Source: Alphaproteobacteria bacterium
GTDB taxonomy: Bacteria; Myxococcota_A; UBA796; GCA-2862545
Assembly: GCA_020632925.1 (NCBI GenBank)
Contig: JACKER010000014.1
Location: 198,171 to 262,170, forward strand
Direction of reading: 5' to 3'
DNA length: 64,000 bases
In this document: positions 1 through 8,797 of the stretch, one piece after another
How positions within the stretch are numbered: position 1 is the first letter of the stretch
How the letters are laid out: each line of letters opens with the position of its first letter
Translations under genes and position numbers: made by a program
Notes under the pieces: model-generated
Databases searched by the model: none
Told to the model about the DNA's origin: nothing
The model's input: only the letters and a program-made list of their open reading frames with translations

Positions 1-6
1 GGGCGC

Positions 7-1539
7 ATGCTCCTGCTGCCCCTGCTGGGCTGCGGCTCGACAGCGCCTGCGCCCCCCGACGAACCGGTCGTGCTCGAGGCCGACCCGGCGCCTCCGCGTC
101 CGCCGGACGTGCTGATCGTGCTGTGGGACACGGTCCGGGCGGACCACCTCTCGCTCTATGGGTACGACCGGCCCACGACCCCGCGGCTGGACGCGTTCGC
201 GCAGGAGGCGGCGGTCTACGAGCGTGCGATCTCCTCGTCGATGTGGACGGTGCCCGCGCACGGCAGCCTGTTCACGGGTCTCCCGGCCTCGTCGCACGGC
301 GCCCGCGTGGGCTGGCTCTGGCTCGACGGGGCCTACGTCACGCTGGCCGAGCACCTCGGCGCCAGCGGCTACGCGACGTGGGCCTGGTCGACCAACCCGT
401 ACCTGTCGGAGCAGACGAACCTGCTCCAGGGCTTCGAGACCGTGCGCTACGCCTGGCGCGAGCCCGACGCCGCCGCGTGCGGAGCCGCCACGCGGGGGAA
501 GCTCCTCCCCGAGGACCGGAGCACCGAGCTGTCGCCGGGCTGGTCGGGACGCGAGGGGTGGCCCGAGCACCTCGTGGCGTTCAAGGACTGCGCCCCCCAT
601 GCGGTGGACGCCTTCCTCGAGTGGCAGTCCTCGCTCCCCGAGGACCGGCCCTACCTCGCCTACGTCAACCTCCTCGAGGCCCACCACCCCCGGGTGCCTT
701 CCGCTCCCGCACGGTCCGCCGTGGCTCCGCCCGAGCTGGTCGCGCGTTCGCTCGCGACCGACGCCTCGCTGTTCCGTCTGATGTCCGCCATGGAGGGCGA
801 GGGTGCGCTCGACGACGCCGAGCGCGAGGCCGTGGTCGCGACCTACGACGCCACGCTGCGGGACCTCGACGACGCCACCGGACGCCTGATCGACGGGCTG
901 CGGGACCGCGGCGTGCTCGATCGGACCGTCGTGATCGTGGTCTCGGACCACGGCGAGAACCTGGGCGAGCGCGGGATGTGGGACCACCGCTGGGATCTGC
1001 ACCAGACGCTGGTCCACGTGCCGCTGGTCGTGCGCTACCCACCATCGGTGGTCCCCGGGCGCCACCCCGACCCCGTGTCGACCGGTCACCTGTTCGGCAC
1101 CGTGCTCGCGCTCACCGGGTTGCCGGCGCCCGCGGGGGGCGCGTACCCGCCGTTCGGCGCCACCGATCAGGTCTTCACCGAGCTCGTCGTCCCCACGCCC
1201 CGGCTCCCCGAGGTGCGCCGCGCCTGGCCCGACCTGATCCCGCGCCGGTGGGACCGCCGGTACCGCGAGGTCGTCGAGGGCCGCTACGCCCTGCTGCAGT
1301 CGGACGACGGCTTCACGGGGCTGGTGGATCTGGTCGCCGACCCCGGCGAGACCACGCTCCTCGTCGATCCCGAGCGGACGGCACGGATGGTGGGCCTGCT
1401 CGAGCGCTTCGAGGCGACGCGTCCGACGATCGATCCATCCCTGCGCACGGCCGAGGACCGCCCCGGGGATCCGCTCGCGGTCCGCCCCGGCGAGGTCGGC
1501 CTGCTCGAGGCCCTCGGCTACGTCGAGCCGTCGCCTTGA
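7..1539 (+). CDS. Sulfatase-fold (alkaline phosphatase superfamily) lipoprotein, Thr-type
   Basis: This is a 510-residue protein with a lipobox (LLGC, Cys9) after only eight hydrophobic residues, so it is probably a lipid-anchored envelope enzyme. The family metal-binding signature DTVRADH starts near residue 41 and the second metal motif DHGEN lies near residue 315. The position that holds the formylglycine Cys in true sulfatases holds Thr81 here (WTVPAHGSLFTG), so sulfate-ester chemistry is not assured. A phosphodiester or phosphoethanolamine-type substrate is possible. The C-terminus carries the LEALGYV motif shared with three other proteins in this window. The start lies six bases inside the window, so an earlier start upstream cannot be excluded. 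It overlaps the next gene by four bases. Confidence 0.85.
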   Translation: MLLLPLLGCGSTAPAPPDEPVVLEADPAPPRPPDVLIVLWDTVRADHLSLYGYDRPTTPRLDAFAQEAAVYERAISSSMWTVPAHGSLFTGLPASSHGARVGWLWLDGAYVTLAEHLGASGYATWAWSTNPYLSEQTNLLQGFETVRYAWREPDAAACGAATRGKLLPEDRSTELSPGWSGREGWPEHLVAFKDCAPHAVDAFLEWQSSLPEDRPYLAYVNLLEAHHPRVPSAPARSAVAPPELVARSLATDASLFRLMSAMEGEGALDDAEREAVVATYDATLRDLDDATGRLIDGLRDRGVLDRTVVIVVSDHGENLGERGMWDHRWDLHQTLVHVPLVVRYPPSVVPGRHPDPVSTGHLFGTVLALTGLPAPAGGAYPPFGATDQVFTELVVPTPRLPEVRRAWPDLIPRRWDRRYREVVEGRYALLQSDDGFTGLVDLVADPGETTLLVDPERTARMVGLLERFEATRPTIDPSLRTAEDRPGDPLAVRPGEVGLLEALGYVEPSP

Positions 1540-3035
1540 TCGCGCTCGCCTGGCTGGCCTGCGCCGCACCGCCCGCGCCGGTGCACCACCCGAATGTGCT
1601 CGTGGTGGTGTGGGACACCGTCCGCGCCGACCACACCTCGCTCCTCGGCTACGGTCGACCCACGACGCCGAGGCTGGCGGCCTTCGCCGAGCGGGGGGCC
1701 GTCTTCGAGCAGGCGCGGAGCGCGGGGATCTGGACGCTGCCGTCGCACGCCTCCATGTTCACGGGCCTTCCGCCCGAGACGCACGGGGCAGGGGAGCGCT
1801 GGCTCTGGCTGGACGACCGGCACCAGACGCTCGCCGAGCAGCTCGACGCCGCGGGCTACGACACGATCTCGGCCGCGGCCAACGCGCTGTTGTGCGACGA
1901 GACGCACCTGGTCCAGGGCTTCGACGTGGTCGCGAACACCTGGAAGGGCAGGGTGGCCCCGCGGGCGCGGGCGGCGACCCTCGCGAAGATCCTGCCCGAG
2001 GACCGCAGCCAGGAGCTCTCGTCGCTGTGGCGCCCGCCCGAGCACGGCGCGCACAACGCCGAGTGGGACCGCGCGGTCTACAAGGACGCCGCACCGCTCC
2101 TGGTGTCCGAGCTGCTCGCGTGGGTGGATCGGCGGCCGGAGGGGCGTCCGTGGTTCGCGTTCCTCAACCTGATGGAGGCGCACACACCGCGGGTGCCGAC
2201 GCTCGCCAGCCGTCGCGCGGTGATGGCCGACGACCCGGACCTGATCGAGCTCGGGCTGGCGACGGACGCGGCCCACATCCGGCTCCATTTCTACAACTTC
2301 GGCGAACAGGAGTACTCGGACCGCGAGATCGAGGCGATCCGAGGGGTCTACGACGCGGCCCTGCGCGACCTGGACGACGCGACCGGGCAGCTCGTGGACG
2401 GGCTGGCCTCGCGCGGACTGCTCGAGGACACCGTGGTGGTCGTGCTCGCGGATCACGGGGAGAACCTCGGCGACCACCACCTGTTCAACCACCGCTTCGG
2501 CCTCTGGGACTCGCTCGCGCACGTCCCGCTGGTGGTCGTCGGACCGGGCGTGACGCCGGGCCGCCACCCCGAGCCGGTCAACACGATGGACCTGTTCGGC
2601 ACCGTCGCGCGGCTCGCGAAGGTCGAGGTGCCCGATGGGCTGGGCGACTGGTTCGAGCGGCCGTCGCCGGTGGTCACGACGATGGCCGAGCCGCTGCGGC
2701 GCGAGATCGAGGTCGTGCGCGCGGTCCACCCCGAGGTGGAGGTCGAGCCCTGGCTGCGCTCGGGGCACGCGCTGGTGGAGGACGGGCAGAAGCTGATCCG
2801 TTGGTCGGACGGTGACGAGCAGCGCTACGACGTGGTCACGGATCCGGGCGAGCTCCGTTCGCTGCCGCCTCCGCACGAGCCGCTGTCGCCCGACCTGTCC
2901 CGCTGGCAGGCCGCGGTTCGCCCCTACGACGCCGCGGAGCGCGGTCCGCGCGACCAGCCCGCGCACGTGCGCGCCTCCCAGGACGAGCTGCGACGCCAGC
3001 TCGAGGCGCTGGGCTACACCGCGCCGGACGAGTGA
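1536..3035 (+). CDS. Second sulfatase-fold lipoprotein, Thr-type, paralogue of its neighbour
   Basis: About 499 residues. A TTG start overlaps the previous stop codon as TTGA, which implies translational coupling. No ATG or GTG lies nearby in the frame. The predicted N-terminus MIALAWLAC is a very short lipoprotein-like signal ending at Cys9, with a non-ideal Trp at -3. DTVRADH begins near residue 27, WTLPSHASMFTG near residue 65 (Thr at the nucleophile position) and DHGEN near residue 306. The C-terminus ends LEALGYTAPDE. It is similar to the upstream gene along its length, so the pair looks like a tandem duplication. Its substrate is unknown. The enzyme fold is secure, but the sulfatase label rests on family resemblance only. 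Confidence 0.82.
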   Translation: MIALAWLACAAPPAPVHHPNVLVVVWDTVRADHTSLLGYGRPTTPRLAAFAERGAVFEQARSAGIWTLPSHASMFTGLPPETHGAGERWLWLDDRHQTLAEQLDAAGYDTISAAANALLCDETHLVQGFDVVANTWKGRVAPRARAATLAKILPEDRSQELSSLWRPPEHGAHNAEWDRAVYKDAAPLLVSELLAWVDRRPEGRPWFAFLNLMEAHTPRVPTLASRRAVMADDPDLIELGLATDAAHIRLHFYNFGEQEYSDREIEAIRGVYDAALRDLDDATGQLVDGLASRGLLEDTVVVVLADHGENLGDHHLFNHRFGLWDSLAHVPLVVVGPGVTPGRHPEPVNTMDLFGTVARLAKVEVPDGLGDWFERPSPVVTTMAEPLRREIEVVRAVHPEVEVEPWLRSGHALVEDGQKLIRWSDGDEQRYDVVTDPGELRSLPPPHEPLSPDLSRWQAAVRPYDAAERGPRDQPAHVRASQDELRRQLEALGYTAPDE

Positions 3036-3331
3036 TCGAGGCCGAGGCGCCGCCGCGCGAACAGGCAGGCCTCGCTGCCGGCGTCGAGCCCGCTGCAGGC
3101 GCTCGGACGGTCCTCGTAGATCACGCAGTGGAACGGGCCGTCGCCCTCGAGCGCCGCGCAGCGCGTCCCGCATCCCGACGCCACCGGGACGCGTCGCAGG
3201 TGGCGCCAACCGTCGGCGTCGGTCTCGATCCAGTCGGCCCGGCGCGCCAGCGTGACCCGGTCGTCGTCCTCGACCGGGACGGTGTCGAACGCCTCGCGGC
3301 AGCACGCCGCGCACGCGGTGCAGTCCCACAC
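3014..3331 (-). CDS. YkgJ-type cysteine-cluster protein
   Basis: This small protein of about 105 residues has a CTACAACC cluster near the N-terminus and further Cys residues in CGTRC, FHCVIY, ACSG and ACLF. That pattern matches the YkgJ (UPF0153) family, which is thought to bind zinc or an iron-sulfur cluster. I chose the GTG at 3331 because GGAGG sits eight bases upstream. A TTG at 3370 in the same frame would add 13 residues but has no well-spaced ribosome binding site. The last 22 bases overlap the 3' end of the convergent sulfatase-like gene. Function is unknown. The gene is divergent from adk, and the two must share the short promoter region around 3335-3385. Confidence 0.75.
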   Translation of the reverse strand: MWDCTACAACCREAFDTVPVEDDDRVTLARRADWIETDADGWRHLRRVPVASGCGTRCAALEGDGPFHCVIYEDRPSACSGLDAGSEACLFARRRLGLDHSSGAV

Positions 3332-3387
3332 GGTGGCGTCCTCCACGGGCCCCGTATACTGCGTCCCCAACCTCCAGGAGGCACATC

Positions 3388-4041
3388 GTGCGGATGATCT
3401 TCATCGGCCCCCCCGGCGCGGGGAAGGGCACCCAGGCGGCGAGGCTCGTGGAGCGCTTCAAGATCCCCCACATCTCGACCGGCGACATGTTCCGCGCCGC
3501 GGTGAAGGCGGGGACGGCGCTCGGCCAGCAGGCCGACGAGCACATGAAGGGCGGTCGCCTCGTGCCCGACGAGCTCACGATCGCGATGCTGCTCGAGCGG
3601 GTCGCCGAGCCCGACGCGCGCGACGGCTTCATGCTGGACGGCTTCCCCCGGACGGTCCCGCAGGCCGAGGCGCTCGACGCCGCCCTCGGGAAGGCGGGCC
3701 TGAAGCTCGACGTGGTGCTGGTGCTCGAGGTGCCCGACGACCTCATCGTCGAGCGCATCGTGGGCCGCCGCTCCGACCCCGACACGGGCCGGATCTACCA
3801 CCTGACCTTCGATCCGCCTCCGGCCGACATCGTCGACCGACTGGTGCACCGCAAGGACGACACCGAGGAGGCCTGCCGGACGCGCCTCGCGACGTACCAC
3901 GGGCAGACCGCGCCGATCATCCCGTTCTACGAGGCCCAGGGCCTGGTGCGGAAGGTCAACGGGGTCGGGTCGGCGGACGACGTGACGGCGCGGATCAGCG
4001 CCGCCACGCTGACGGCGCTCAGCGCCAGGCGGCAGGGTTGA
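3388..4041 (+). CDS. adk: Adenylate kinase
   Basis: Adenylate kinase (217 residues) catalyses ATP + AMP to 2 ADP in the cytoplasm. The P-loop GPPGAGKGT starts near residue 7. The AMP-binding segments STGDMFR and GFPRT follow, and then a long LID beginning GRRSDPDTGRIYH. The LID lacks the four zinc-binding Cys residues seen in many Gram-positive enzymes, so this is the zinc-free long form. The GTG start is supported by a perfect AGGAGG at 3376-3381, six bases upstream. A TATACT hexamer at 3355-3360 could be the -10 element, but no convincing -35 accompanies it. The length is normal for the family. Confidence 0.97.
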   Translation: MRMIFIGPPGAGKGTQAARLVERFKIPHISTGDMFRAAVKAGTALGQQADEHMKGGRLVPDELTIAMLLERVAEPDARDGFMLDGFPRTVPQAEALDAALGKAGLKLDVVLVLEVPDDLIVERIVGRRSDPDTGRIYHLTFDPPPADIVDRLVHRKDDTEEACRTRLATYHGQTAPIIPFYEAQGLVRKVNGVGSADDVTARISAATLTALSARRQG

Positions 4042-4648
4042 TCGCGTAGCGGACGAGGATCTTCGCCTCGTCCAGCACGTGTCCGGCCATGGCGGCACGC
4101 ACGTCGTGGCCGGTGAACGCGCCCTTCAGCCCGAGCGTCGGCACGTCCAGCGCGTAGACGGCGAACCGGTAGCCGTGCACCCGCTCGTCGTTCCAGGGCG
4201 GGCAGGGCCCGTCGTACCCGCCCCAGTCGCCGGCCATCGACGGATCACCGGCGAACCAGCCCGTGTAGTCGTTGATGCCCTGCAGGCCGCCGTCGGGCGT
4301 GGGTCCACAGGGCTTGCCGTGCGGCACCACCCCGTCCGCGTGCTGGCCCTCCTGGATGCACCGGAGCCCTGGAGGCAGGTCGGCGAGCACCCAGTGGAAG
4401 AAGTCGCAGCGCGGCAGATCGAGCGGGACGGTCACACCCTCGCGGTTCACGTTCGTCCCCTCCGTCGGCACGTCCGGGTCCCAGCAGAGCAGCGCGAAGC
4501 TCTTCGTCTCGGCGGGCGCGCCCGACCACGCGAGGTGGGGGTTGCGGTTGGCCGACAGCGTCACGTGCGTCGCCGGGTCGTGGACGGCGAACGCGAGCCG
4601 CGTGGGCACGCGCTGGTAGGGGAAGAACGAGTCGCTGCGCAGGTGCAC
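4019..4648 (-). CDS. PEBP / YbhB-YbcL family (Raf kinase inhibitor-like) protein
   Basis: About 209 residues of the phosphatidylethanolamine-binding protein family, bacterial YbhB/YbcL branch. The characteristic ligand-pocket blocks are visible: NRNPHLAWSGAP, CWDPDVPT, FHWVLADLPP and YDGPCPPWNDERVH. The GTG at 4648 is preceded by GGAGG four bases upstream. The longer frame reaches 4699, but that would overlap the start of mutM and has no such site. No signal peptide is present, so it is probably cytoplasmic. The biochemical role of bacterial PEBP proteins is poorly defined. The 3' end overlaps the 3' end of adk by 23 bases (convergent). Confidence 0.87.
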   Translation of the reverse strand: MHLRSDSFFPYQRVPTRLAFAVHDPATHVTLSANRNPHLAWSGAPAETKSFALLCWDPDVPTEGTNVNREGVTVPLDLPRCDFFHWVLADLPPGLRCIQEGQHADGVVPHGKPCGPTPDGGLQGINDYTGWFAGDPSMAGDWGGYDGPCPPWNDERVHGYRFAVYALDVPTLGLKGAFTGHDVRAAMAGHVLDEAKILVRYAINPAAWR

Positions 4649-4697
4649 GGGACCTCCGGGTGCTTGTGGAGCGAGGGGCGCCACGGTATCACGGCGC

Positions 4698-5552
4698 ATG
4701 CCCGAGCTTCCCGAGGTCGAGGTCGCGCGCCGTCAGCTCGCCCGCTGGACGGCGGATCGTCCCATCGTGCGGATCCATGTGCCCGACGCGGCGGTGGTCC
4801 GGCGGTCGCTGTCGAGCAAGCCGTCCGACGTGCTCGCGGGAGGCGTGGACCGCTTGCGAGAGGTCGTCGGCCACGTCCCCTCCGAGCCCGTGCGCCACGG
4901 CAAGCGGCTCGGCTGGGTCGTGGGCCCGGTCGGTCTGCTCGCGCACTTCGGGATGACCGCCCACCTCGTGCGGCGCCCGCCAGGCGAGACGCCCGACCAG
5001 GCGCGGCTCGGGATCGAGGTCGCCGACGCGGTGGTCTGGTTCGTGGACGGTCGCCGGTTCGGCTGCGTGACGCCGGTCCCGATCCCCGACCTCGAGGACC
5101 GTCTCCGCGAGGGTTGCGGTCCCGACGCGCTGCTCGAGCCGCTCGACGGCGCCGCGATGCGGACCACGTTCCGCGGGAAGAAGGCCGTGAAGGTCGCGCT
5201 GATGGACCAGGTCAAGCTCGCGGGGCTCGGGAACATCCACGCCGCCGAGGCCTGCTTCCGTGCGCGCATCGATCCGGCCACCCCCTGCGCGTCGCTGCGT
5301 GTCGACGACTGGGAGCGCCTCGCGGACGCCGTCCTGGTCCAGCTCCGGGAGACCGTGGTGGCCGAGGACGTCGACGAGGACATGGTCTACGTCAACCTCG
5401 GTGGTCCCAACCCGTTCTCGGTGTACCGCCGGGAAGGGGAGGCGTGCGGTGTCTGCGGGTCCGTCGTCCGGGCCACCGAGCTGGGCGGGCGGACGACCTA
5501 CTGGTGCCCGGGGTGTCAGCCCGCGCGTGACGCGGAGCCCGGTGTGGGTTAG
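4698..5552 (+). CDS. mutM: Formamidopyrimidine-DNA glycosylase (Fpg/Nei family)
   Basis: A 284-residue base-excision repair enzyme that removes oxidised purines and nicks abasic sites. The invariant N-terminus MPELPEVE supplies the catalytic Pro2 and Glu3. The conserved Lys lies in RHGKRLG and is followed by HFGMTAH. The helix-two-turn-helix region contains DQVKLAGLGNIHAAEA. The C-terminal zinc finger has CGVCG and CPGC. The family assignment is firm, but Fpg versus Nei specificity cannot be settled by eye. There is no Shine-Dalgarno sequence before the ATG. A TATCAC hexamer at 4687-4692 with TTGTGG 17 bases upstream suggests a very short leader. Confidence 0.93.
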   Translation: MPELPEVEVARRQLARWTADRPIVRIHVPDAAVVRRSLSSKPSDVLAGGVDRLREVVGHVPSEPVRHGKRLGWVVGPVGLLAHFGMTAHLVRRPPGETPDQARLGIEVADAVVWFVDGRRFGCVTPVPIPDLEDRLREGCGPDALLEPLDGAAMRTTFRGKKAVKVALMDQVKLAGLGNIHAAEACFRARIDPATPCASLRVDDWERLADAVLVQLRETVVAEDVDEDMVYVNLGGPNPFSVYRREGEACGVCGSVVRATELGGRTTYWCPGCQPARDAEPGVG

Positions 5553-5582
5553 TCGACGGGGTCTTCCGAATGAGGTTCCGAG

Positions 5583-5789
5583 ATGTCCCGTAAGAAGAGC
5601 TCCCCGCTGCAGCCTGGCGAGACCGTCGACTACAAGGACCTGCGCAAGCTCCAGCGCTTCCTGACGGAGCGCGGCAAGATCCTCCCGCGCCGGGCCACGG
5701 GCCTGACCGCGAAGCAGCAGCGCCAGATCGCCCGGGCGATCAAGCGGGCTCGGCAGGTGTCCCTCCTGCCGTACGTGAAGCGCGACTGA
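5583..5789 (+). CDS. rpsR: Small-subunit ribosomal protein bS18
   Basis: A 68-residue ribosomal protein with the family core VDYKDLRKLQRFLTERGKI, then LPRRATGL and IKRARQVSLLPYV. It contains no cysteine, so it is the zinc-independent form. In most bacteria rpsR lies between rpsF and rplI. Here it stands alone between mutM and an exported sulfotransferase-like gene, so this may be a relocated or second copy. It lies 30 bases after mutM on the same strand and may be co-transcribed. The Shine-Dalgarno sequence is weak (GAGG about nine bases upstream). Confidence 0.95.
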   Translation: MSRKKSSPLQPGETVDYKDLRKLQRFLTERGKILPRRATGLTAKQQRQIARAIKRARQVSLLPYVKRD

Positions 5790-5920
5790 TCCTCCGCCTC
5801 GCCGGACGCAGCGAGGGGCCTCTCCGATAGTCCCCTCTTCGCGTAGAAATGGCGAATGGGTGCCGATTTTTGCTGTCGGCTACAGCGGTCACGGGCTAGG
5901 GTGGTCACCGGAGGTGCGGG

Positions 5921-7411
5921 GTGACCCGAGCCGGTGTGTTGATCGCGGCCTTGTCAGGATGTACACCCACGTCGTCGACCACCCGCGACGGTGGTGGACC
6001 GCGAGCAGCCCCGCCTGTCGTCCACCTCGATCCGGTCCCCGCAGGCATCGGCGACGTGTACGGCGTGTCGGACGACGAGGTCGGTGTGCGCGCCGGGCCA
6101 GCGCCGATCACGCCCACCGTCCTCGAGGTCGAGATCGAGGAAGAAGGGACGTGGCGTGTCGAGTACGGGCAGCAGGATCTCGATCACCGGTCGCCCGATT
6201 TCACCGGACGGGAGCTCGCGGTTCGCGGTCTGAAGGCCGACACGGCCTACCGATGGCGCGTCGTGGGGACGGACGCCAACGGAGAGGCCCGCTCCTCCAG
6301 CGTCCAGTGGTACGTGACGCCTCCCGCGCCCGCGGTCTTCCCGAGGATCGTGCGTGCGGTGGACGGGGATCCGGGCTTCGAGTACGCCCTCGTCAACCTG
6401 CTCCTCACCAACGACAACCGGTCGGCCGCGGCCATCATCGACCGCGACGGTGACTACGTCTGGTGGGTCCTCGGCGAGCCCGGGGTGACGTTCGTCACGC
6501 CGCAGCTGACGTTCGAGGACGGCGAGCCCGTCGTGGGTTGGGTCCAGGCGGACCACAGCATGGAGACCGACATCGCGAAGCTCGTGCACGTCCCCATCTC
6601 CGGGAAGTGGCGTCGGGACACGCGGCTCGAGAAGGGGCACCACGACGTCGTGGAGCACGAGGACGGCACCGTCGCGTTCCTGGCACACACGTTCGACTAC
6701 GCCTTCACCGAGCTGCGCTTCCGGAAGTACACCTCGGATCAGATCCGCATCGGTCACGTGGGCATGCAGGAGGGGGATCCCACCGACCTACTCTTCGACA
6801 TGTTCGAGGACTTCGGGCAGCGACCCAAGGTCACCTGCTCGCACATCTCCCATCGCGAGATCACGTTCGGCGAGGAGGTCCAGGAGTGGACCCACGCGAA
6901 CTCGCTGTTGTACGTCCCCGACGACGACGCGTACCTGGTGAACGACAAGTACACCGACTGGATGTACGAGGTGGATCGCCAGACGGGCGAGCTGAAGTGG
7001 GTGATGAACGGCCGCCGGGGTGACTTCACGAACCCGGACGGCTCGCCCATCTGGCAGGATGCGGCCCACTCCTCGCTCTGGAGCCACGCCCACACCTCGG
7101 AGGCGTGGAGCGGTGGCGCGATGATGTTCGACAACGGCGACCACCGCACGCCCCAGGCGTCGCGGGTGATGGAGGTCGCCTGGAACACCGACACGATGGT
7201 CGCCGAGCCGGTCTGGATCTACGACGAGCCCGAGGGCAGGTTCACGCAGGCCCTCGGCGACGCGCACAAGCTGCCGGACGACCGCGTGCTCGTGACCTGG
7301 GCCGCCATCGGCACCGTCGAGGTCGTCGAGCGCGACTTCACGCCGGTGTGGCGGCTCGAGCTGATCAACGGGATGGCGGGCCGCATCGTCCCACTCGACG
7401 GGCTGTACTGA
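5921..7411 (+). CDS. Arylsulfotransferase (ASST)-like lipoprotein
   Basis: A 496-residue exported lipoprotein with signal peptide MTRAGVLIAALSGC and lipobox LSGC. The mature part begins with a fibronectin-type-III-like segment (RVEYGQQ to YRWRVVG, about residues 65-115). A beta-propeller region resembling ASST follows, with DRDGDYVWWV, DRQTGELKWVMNGRRGDF, SHAHTSEAW and LGDAHKLPDDRVLVTWA. Characterised ASSTs transfer sulfate between phenolic compounds in the periplasm through a histidine. Conserved His residues are present, but I cannot align the catalytic one with certainty. The GTG start has GGAGG about six bases upstream. It converges on the sulfatase gene with only three bases between the stop codons, so a functional link through sulfate esters is possible. 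Confidence 0.75.
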   Translation: MTRAGVLIAALSGCTPTSSTTRDGGGPRAAPPVVHLDPVPAGIGDVYGVSDDEVGVRAGPAPITPTVLEVEIEEEGTWRVEYGQQDLDHRSPDFTGRELAVRGLKADTAYRWRVVGTDANGEARSSSVQWYVTPPAPAVFPRIVRAVDGDPGFEYALVNLLLTNDNRSAAAIIDRDGDYVWWVLGEPGVTFVTPQLTFEDGEPVVGWVQADHSMETDIAKLVHVPISGKWRRDTRLEKGHHDVVEHEDGTVAFLAHTFDYAFTELRFRKYTSDQIRIGHVGMQEGDPTDLLFDMFEDFGQRPKVTCSHISHREITFGEEVQEWTHANSLLYVPDDDAYLVNDKYTDWMYEVDRQTGELKWVMNGRRGDFTNPDGSPIWQDAAHSSLWSHAHTSEAWSGGAMMFDNGDHRTPQASRVMEVAWNTDTMVAEPVWIYDEPEGRFTQALGDAHKLPDDRVLVTWAAIGTVEVVERDFTPVWRLELINGMAGRIVPLDGLY

Positions 7412-7414
7412 CCG

Positions 7415-8797
7415 TCAGGAGCCGATCGGCCTGATCTCGGCGCCGACGCGCCCCGTCAGGGCGTCGCCCAGACGCGCGCGCATCTCCTCCGCCAACCGCT
7501 CGAGCTCGGCCGTCTCCTCCGGGTGTGCGGCCGCGACGTCGGTGCTCTCCCCCGGGTCGGCCGCCAGGTCGAAGACCCCGCCGGTGAGGTGGACCCGGCG
7601 CACCTCGTTCGGGAACATCCGCTTGTAGCGCCCGTGGCGGACCGCCTCCAGGCGTCCCCGGGCGTAGTAGAAGAACGTGTCCCGCGGGCTCGGCGCGTCG
7701 CCCAGCAACGTCGACCAGGCGTCGAGCCCGTCGATGGGGAGCGTGGGCAGCGACGCGCCGGTGACGCGAGCGAGCGTCGGGAGGACGTCGAGTGCCGTGA
7801 CGAGCTCGTCCGAGACGCGCCCGGCGGGGAGGGTGCCCGGCCAGCGCCAGATGCACGGGCTTCGGAAGCCGCCCTCCCAGCTCTCCGACTTCCCGCCCCG
7901 GAAGGGCCAGGCGCTCCCGCCGGGGACCGGGGCGTCGAGCCAGGGGCCGTTGTCGCTCGCGAAGATGACGATCGTGTCCCGTGTGAGCCCGAGGCGCTCG
8001 ACCTCGTCGACGAGCAGCCCCACGTGGTGATCGATCTCCACGATCTCGTCGCCGTACTCGCCGCGGGCGGAGGTGCCGCGGAACGCCGGGAGCACGGCCC
8101 ACGGCTCGTGGGGCGCCGTGTATGCCAGGTAGAGGAAGAACGGCGCGTCGGCGCTGCGGCGCACGAAGTCCATCGCCTCGCGGGTGAACTCCGCGGTCAG
8201 CGGCTCGTCCAGGCGGAGGCGGCGCTCGGCGTGCTCGCCGCGCACCAGGTTCAGCGGCGGTTGGTTGTTGCTCCAGGGCACGCCGAAGAACTCGTCGAAG
8301 CCGTGGCGCGTCGGCCGGAATGCGGGGAGGTGGCCGAGGTGCCACTTGCCGACGCAGGCCGTGCGGTACCCCCGGGCCTTCAGCATCCGCGCGATCGTGG
8401 TCTCGGTCGGCGACAGACCCTCCCGGCTGCTCGGCGAGAGCACGCCCAGGCCGCGCTCCTTGTCGCCGAACCCGACGCGCGGCGGGTAGCAGCCCGTGAG
8501 CAGCGCCGCTCGCGACGGCGTGCACAGCGACGCCGCCACGTAGAAGCTCGTGAGCCGAAGACCCTCCGCCGCGAGCGCGTCCAGCCGAGGGGTGTCGATC
8601 CGGGCGTAGGCCTGCTGCTCGGGGGGAGGGGTGTAGTAGCAGCCCAGGTCGTTGAACCCCTGGTCGTCGGTGAAGACCAGGATGACGTTCGGCGGTCCCG
8701 TGCGGCGTGGTGCGCAGCGACATCCGGCCGTGACGGCGGCTGCGGCCAGGGAGCCCAGGAGCTCGCGGCGTCCGATCACTTCTCGCCGTGCATCCAC
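7415..8797 (-). CDS. Formylglycine-dependent sulfatase, Tat-exported
   Basis: A 460-residue arylsulfatase-type enzyme. Unlike the other sulfatase-fold proteins in this window it has the canonical maturation motif CTPSRAALLTG at residues 92-102, in which the Cys would become formylglycine. Metal-binding FTDDQGFND lies near residue 42, GKWHLGH near residue 150 and SDNGPW near residue 275. The N-terminus GRRELLGSLAAAAVTAGC resembles a twin-arginine signal followed by a lipobox. The ATG at 8797 overlaps the peptide transporter by 22 bases. A GTG at 8779 that overlaps its stop codon as GTGA is an equally plausible coupled start. Substrate unknown. Confidence 0.88.
   Translation of the reverse strand: MDARREVIGRRELLGSLAAAAVTAGCRCAPRRTGPPNVILVFTDDQGFNDLGCYYTPPPEQQAYARIDTPRLDALAAEGLRLTSFYVAASLCTPSRAALLTGCYPPRVGFGDKERGLGVLSPSSREGLSPTETTIARMLKARGYRTACVGKWHLGHLPAFRPTRHGFDEFFGVPWSNNQPPLNLVRGEHAERRLRLDEPLTAEFTREAMDFVRRSADAPFFLYLAYTAPHEPWAVLPAFRGTSARGEYGDEIVEIDHHVGLLVDEVERLGLTRDTIVIFASDNGPWLDAPVPGGSAWPFRGGKSESWEGGFRSPCIWRWPGTLPAGRVSDELVTALDVLPTLARVTGASLPTLPIDGLDAWSTLLGDAPSPRDTFFYYARGRLEAVRHGRYKRMFPNEVRRVHLTGGVFDLAADPGESTDVAAAHPEETAELERLAEEMRARLGDALTGRVGAEIRPIGS

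Noticed and set aside
1518..3785. A 755-codon leftward open frame spanning three genes
   Set aside because: It lies antisense to the sulfatase-like gene, crosses the YkgJ-type gene in another frame, and shows no domain.
5797..5816. Rho-independent terminator after rpsR
   Set aside because: Only a five-pair stem with a ten-base loop and no T tract, too weak to call.
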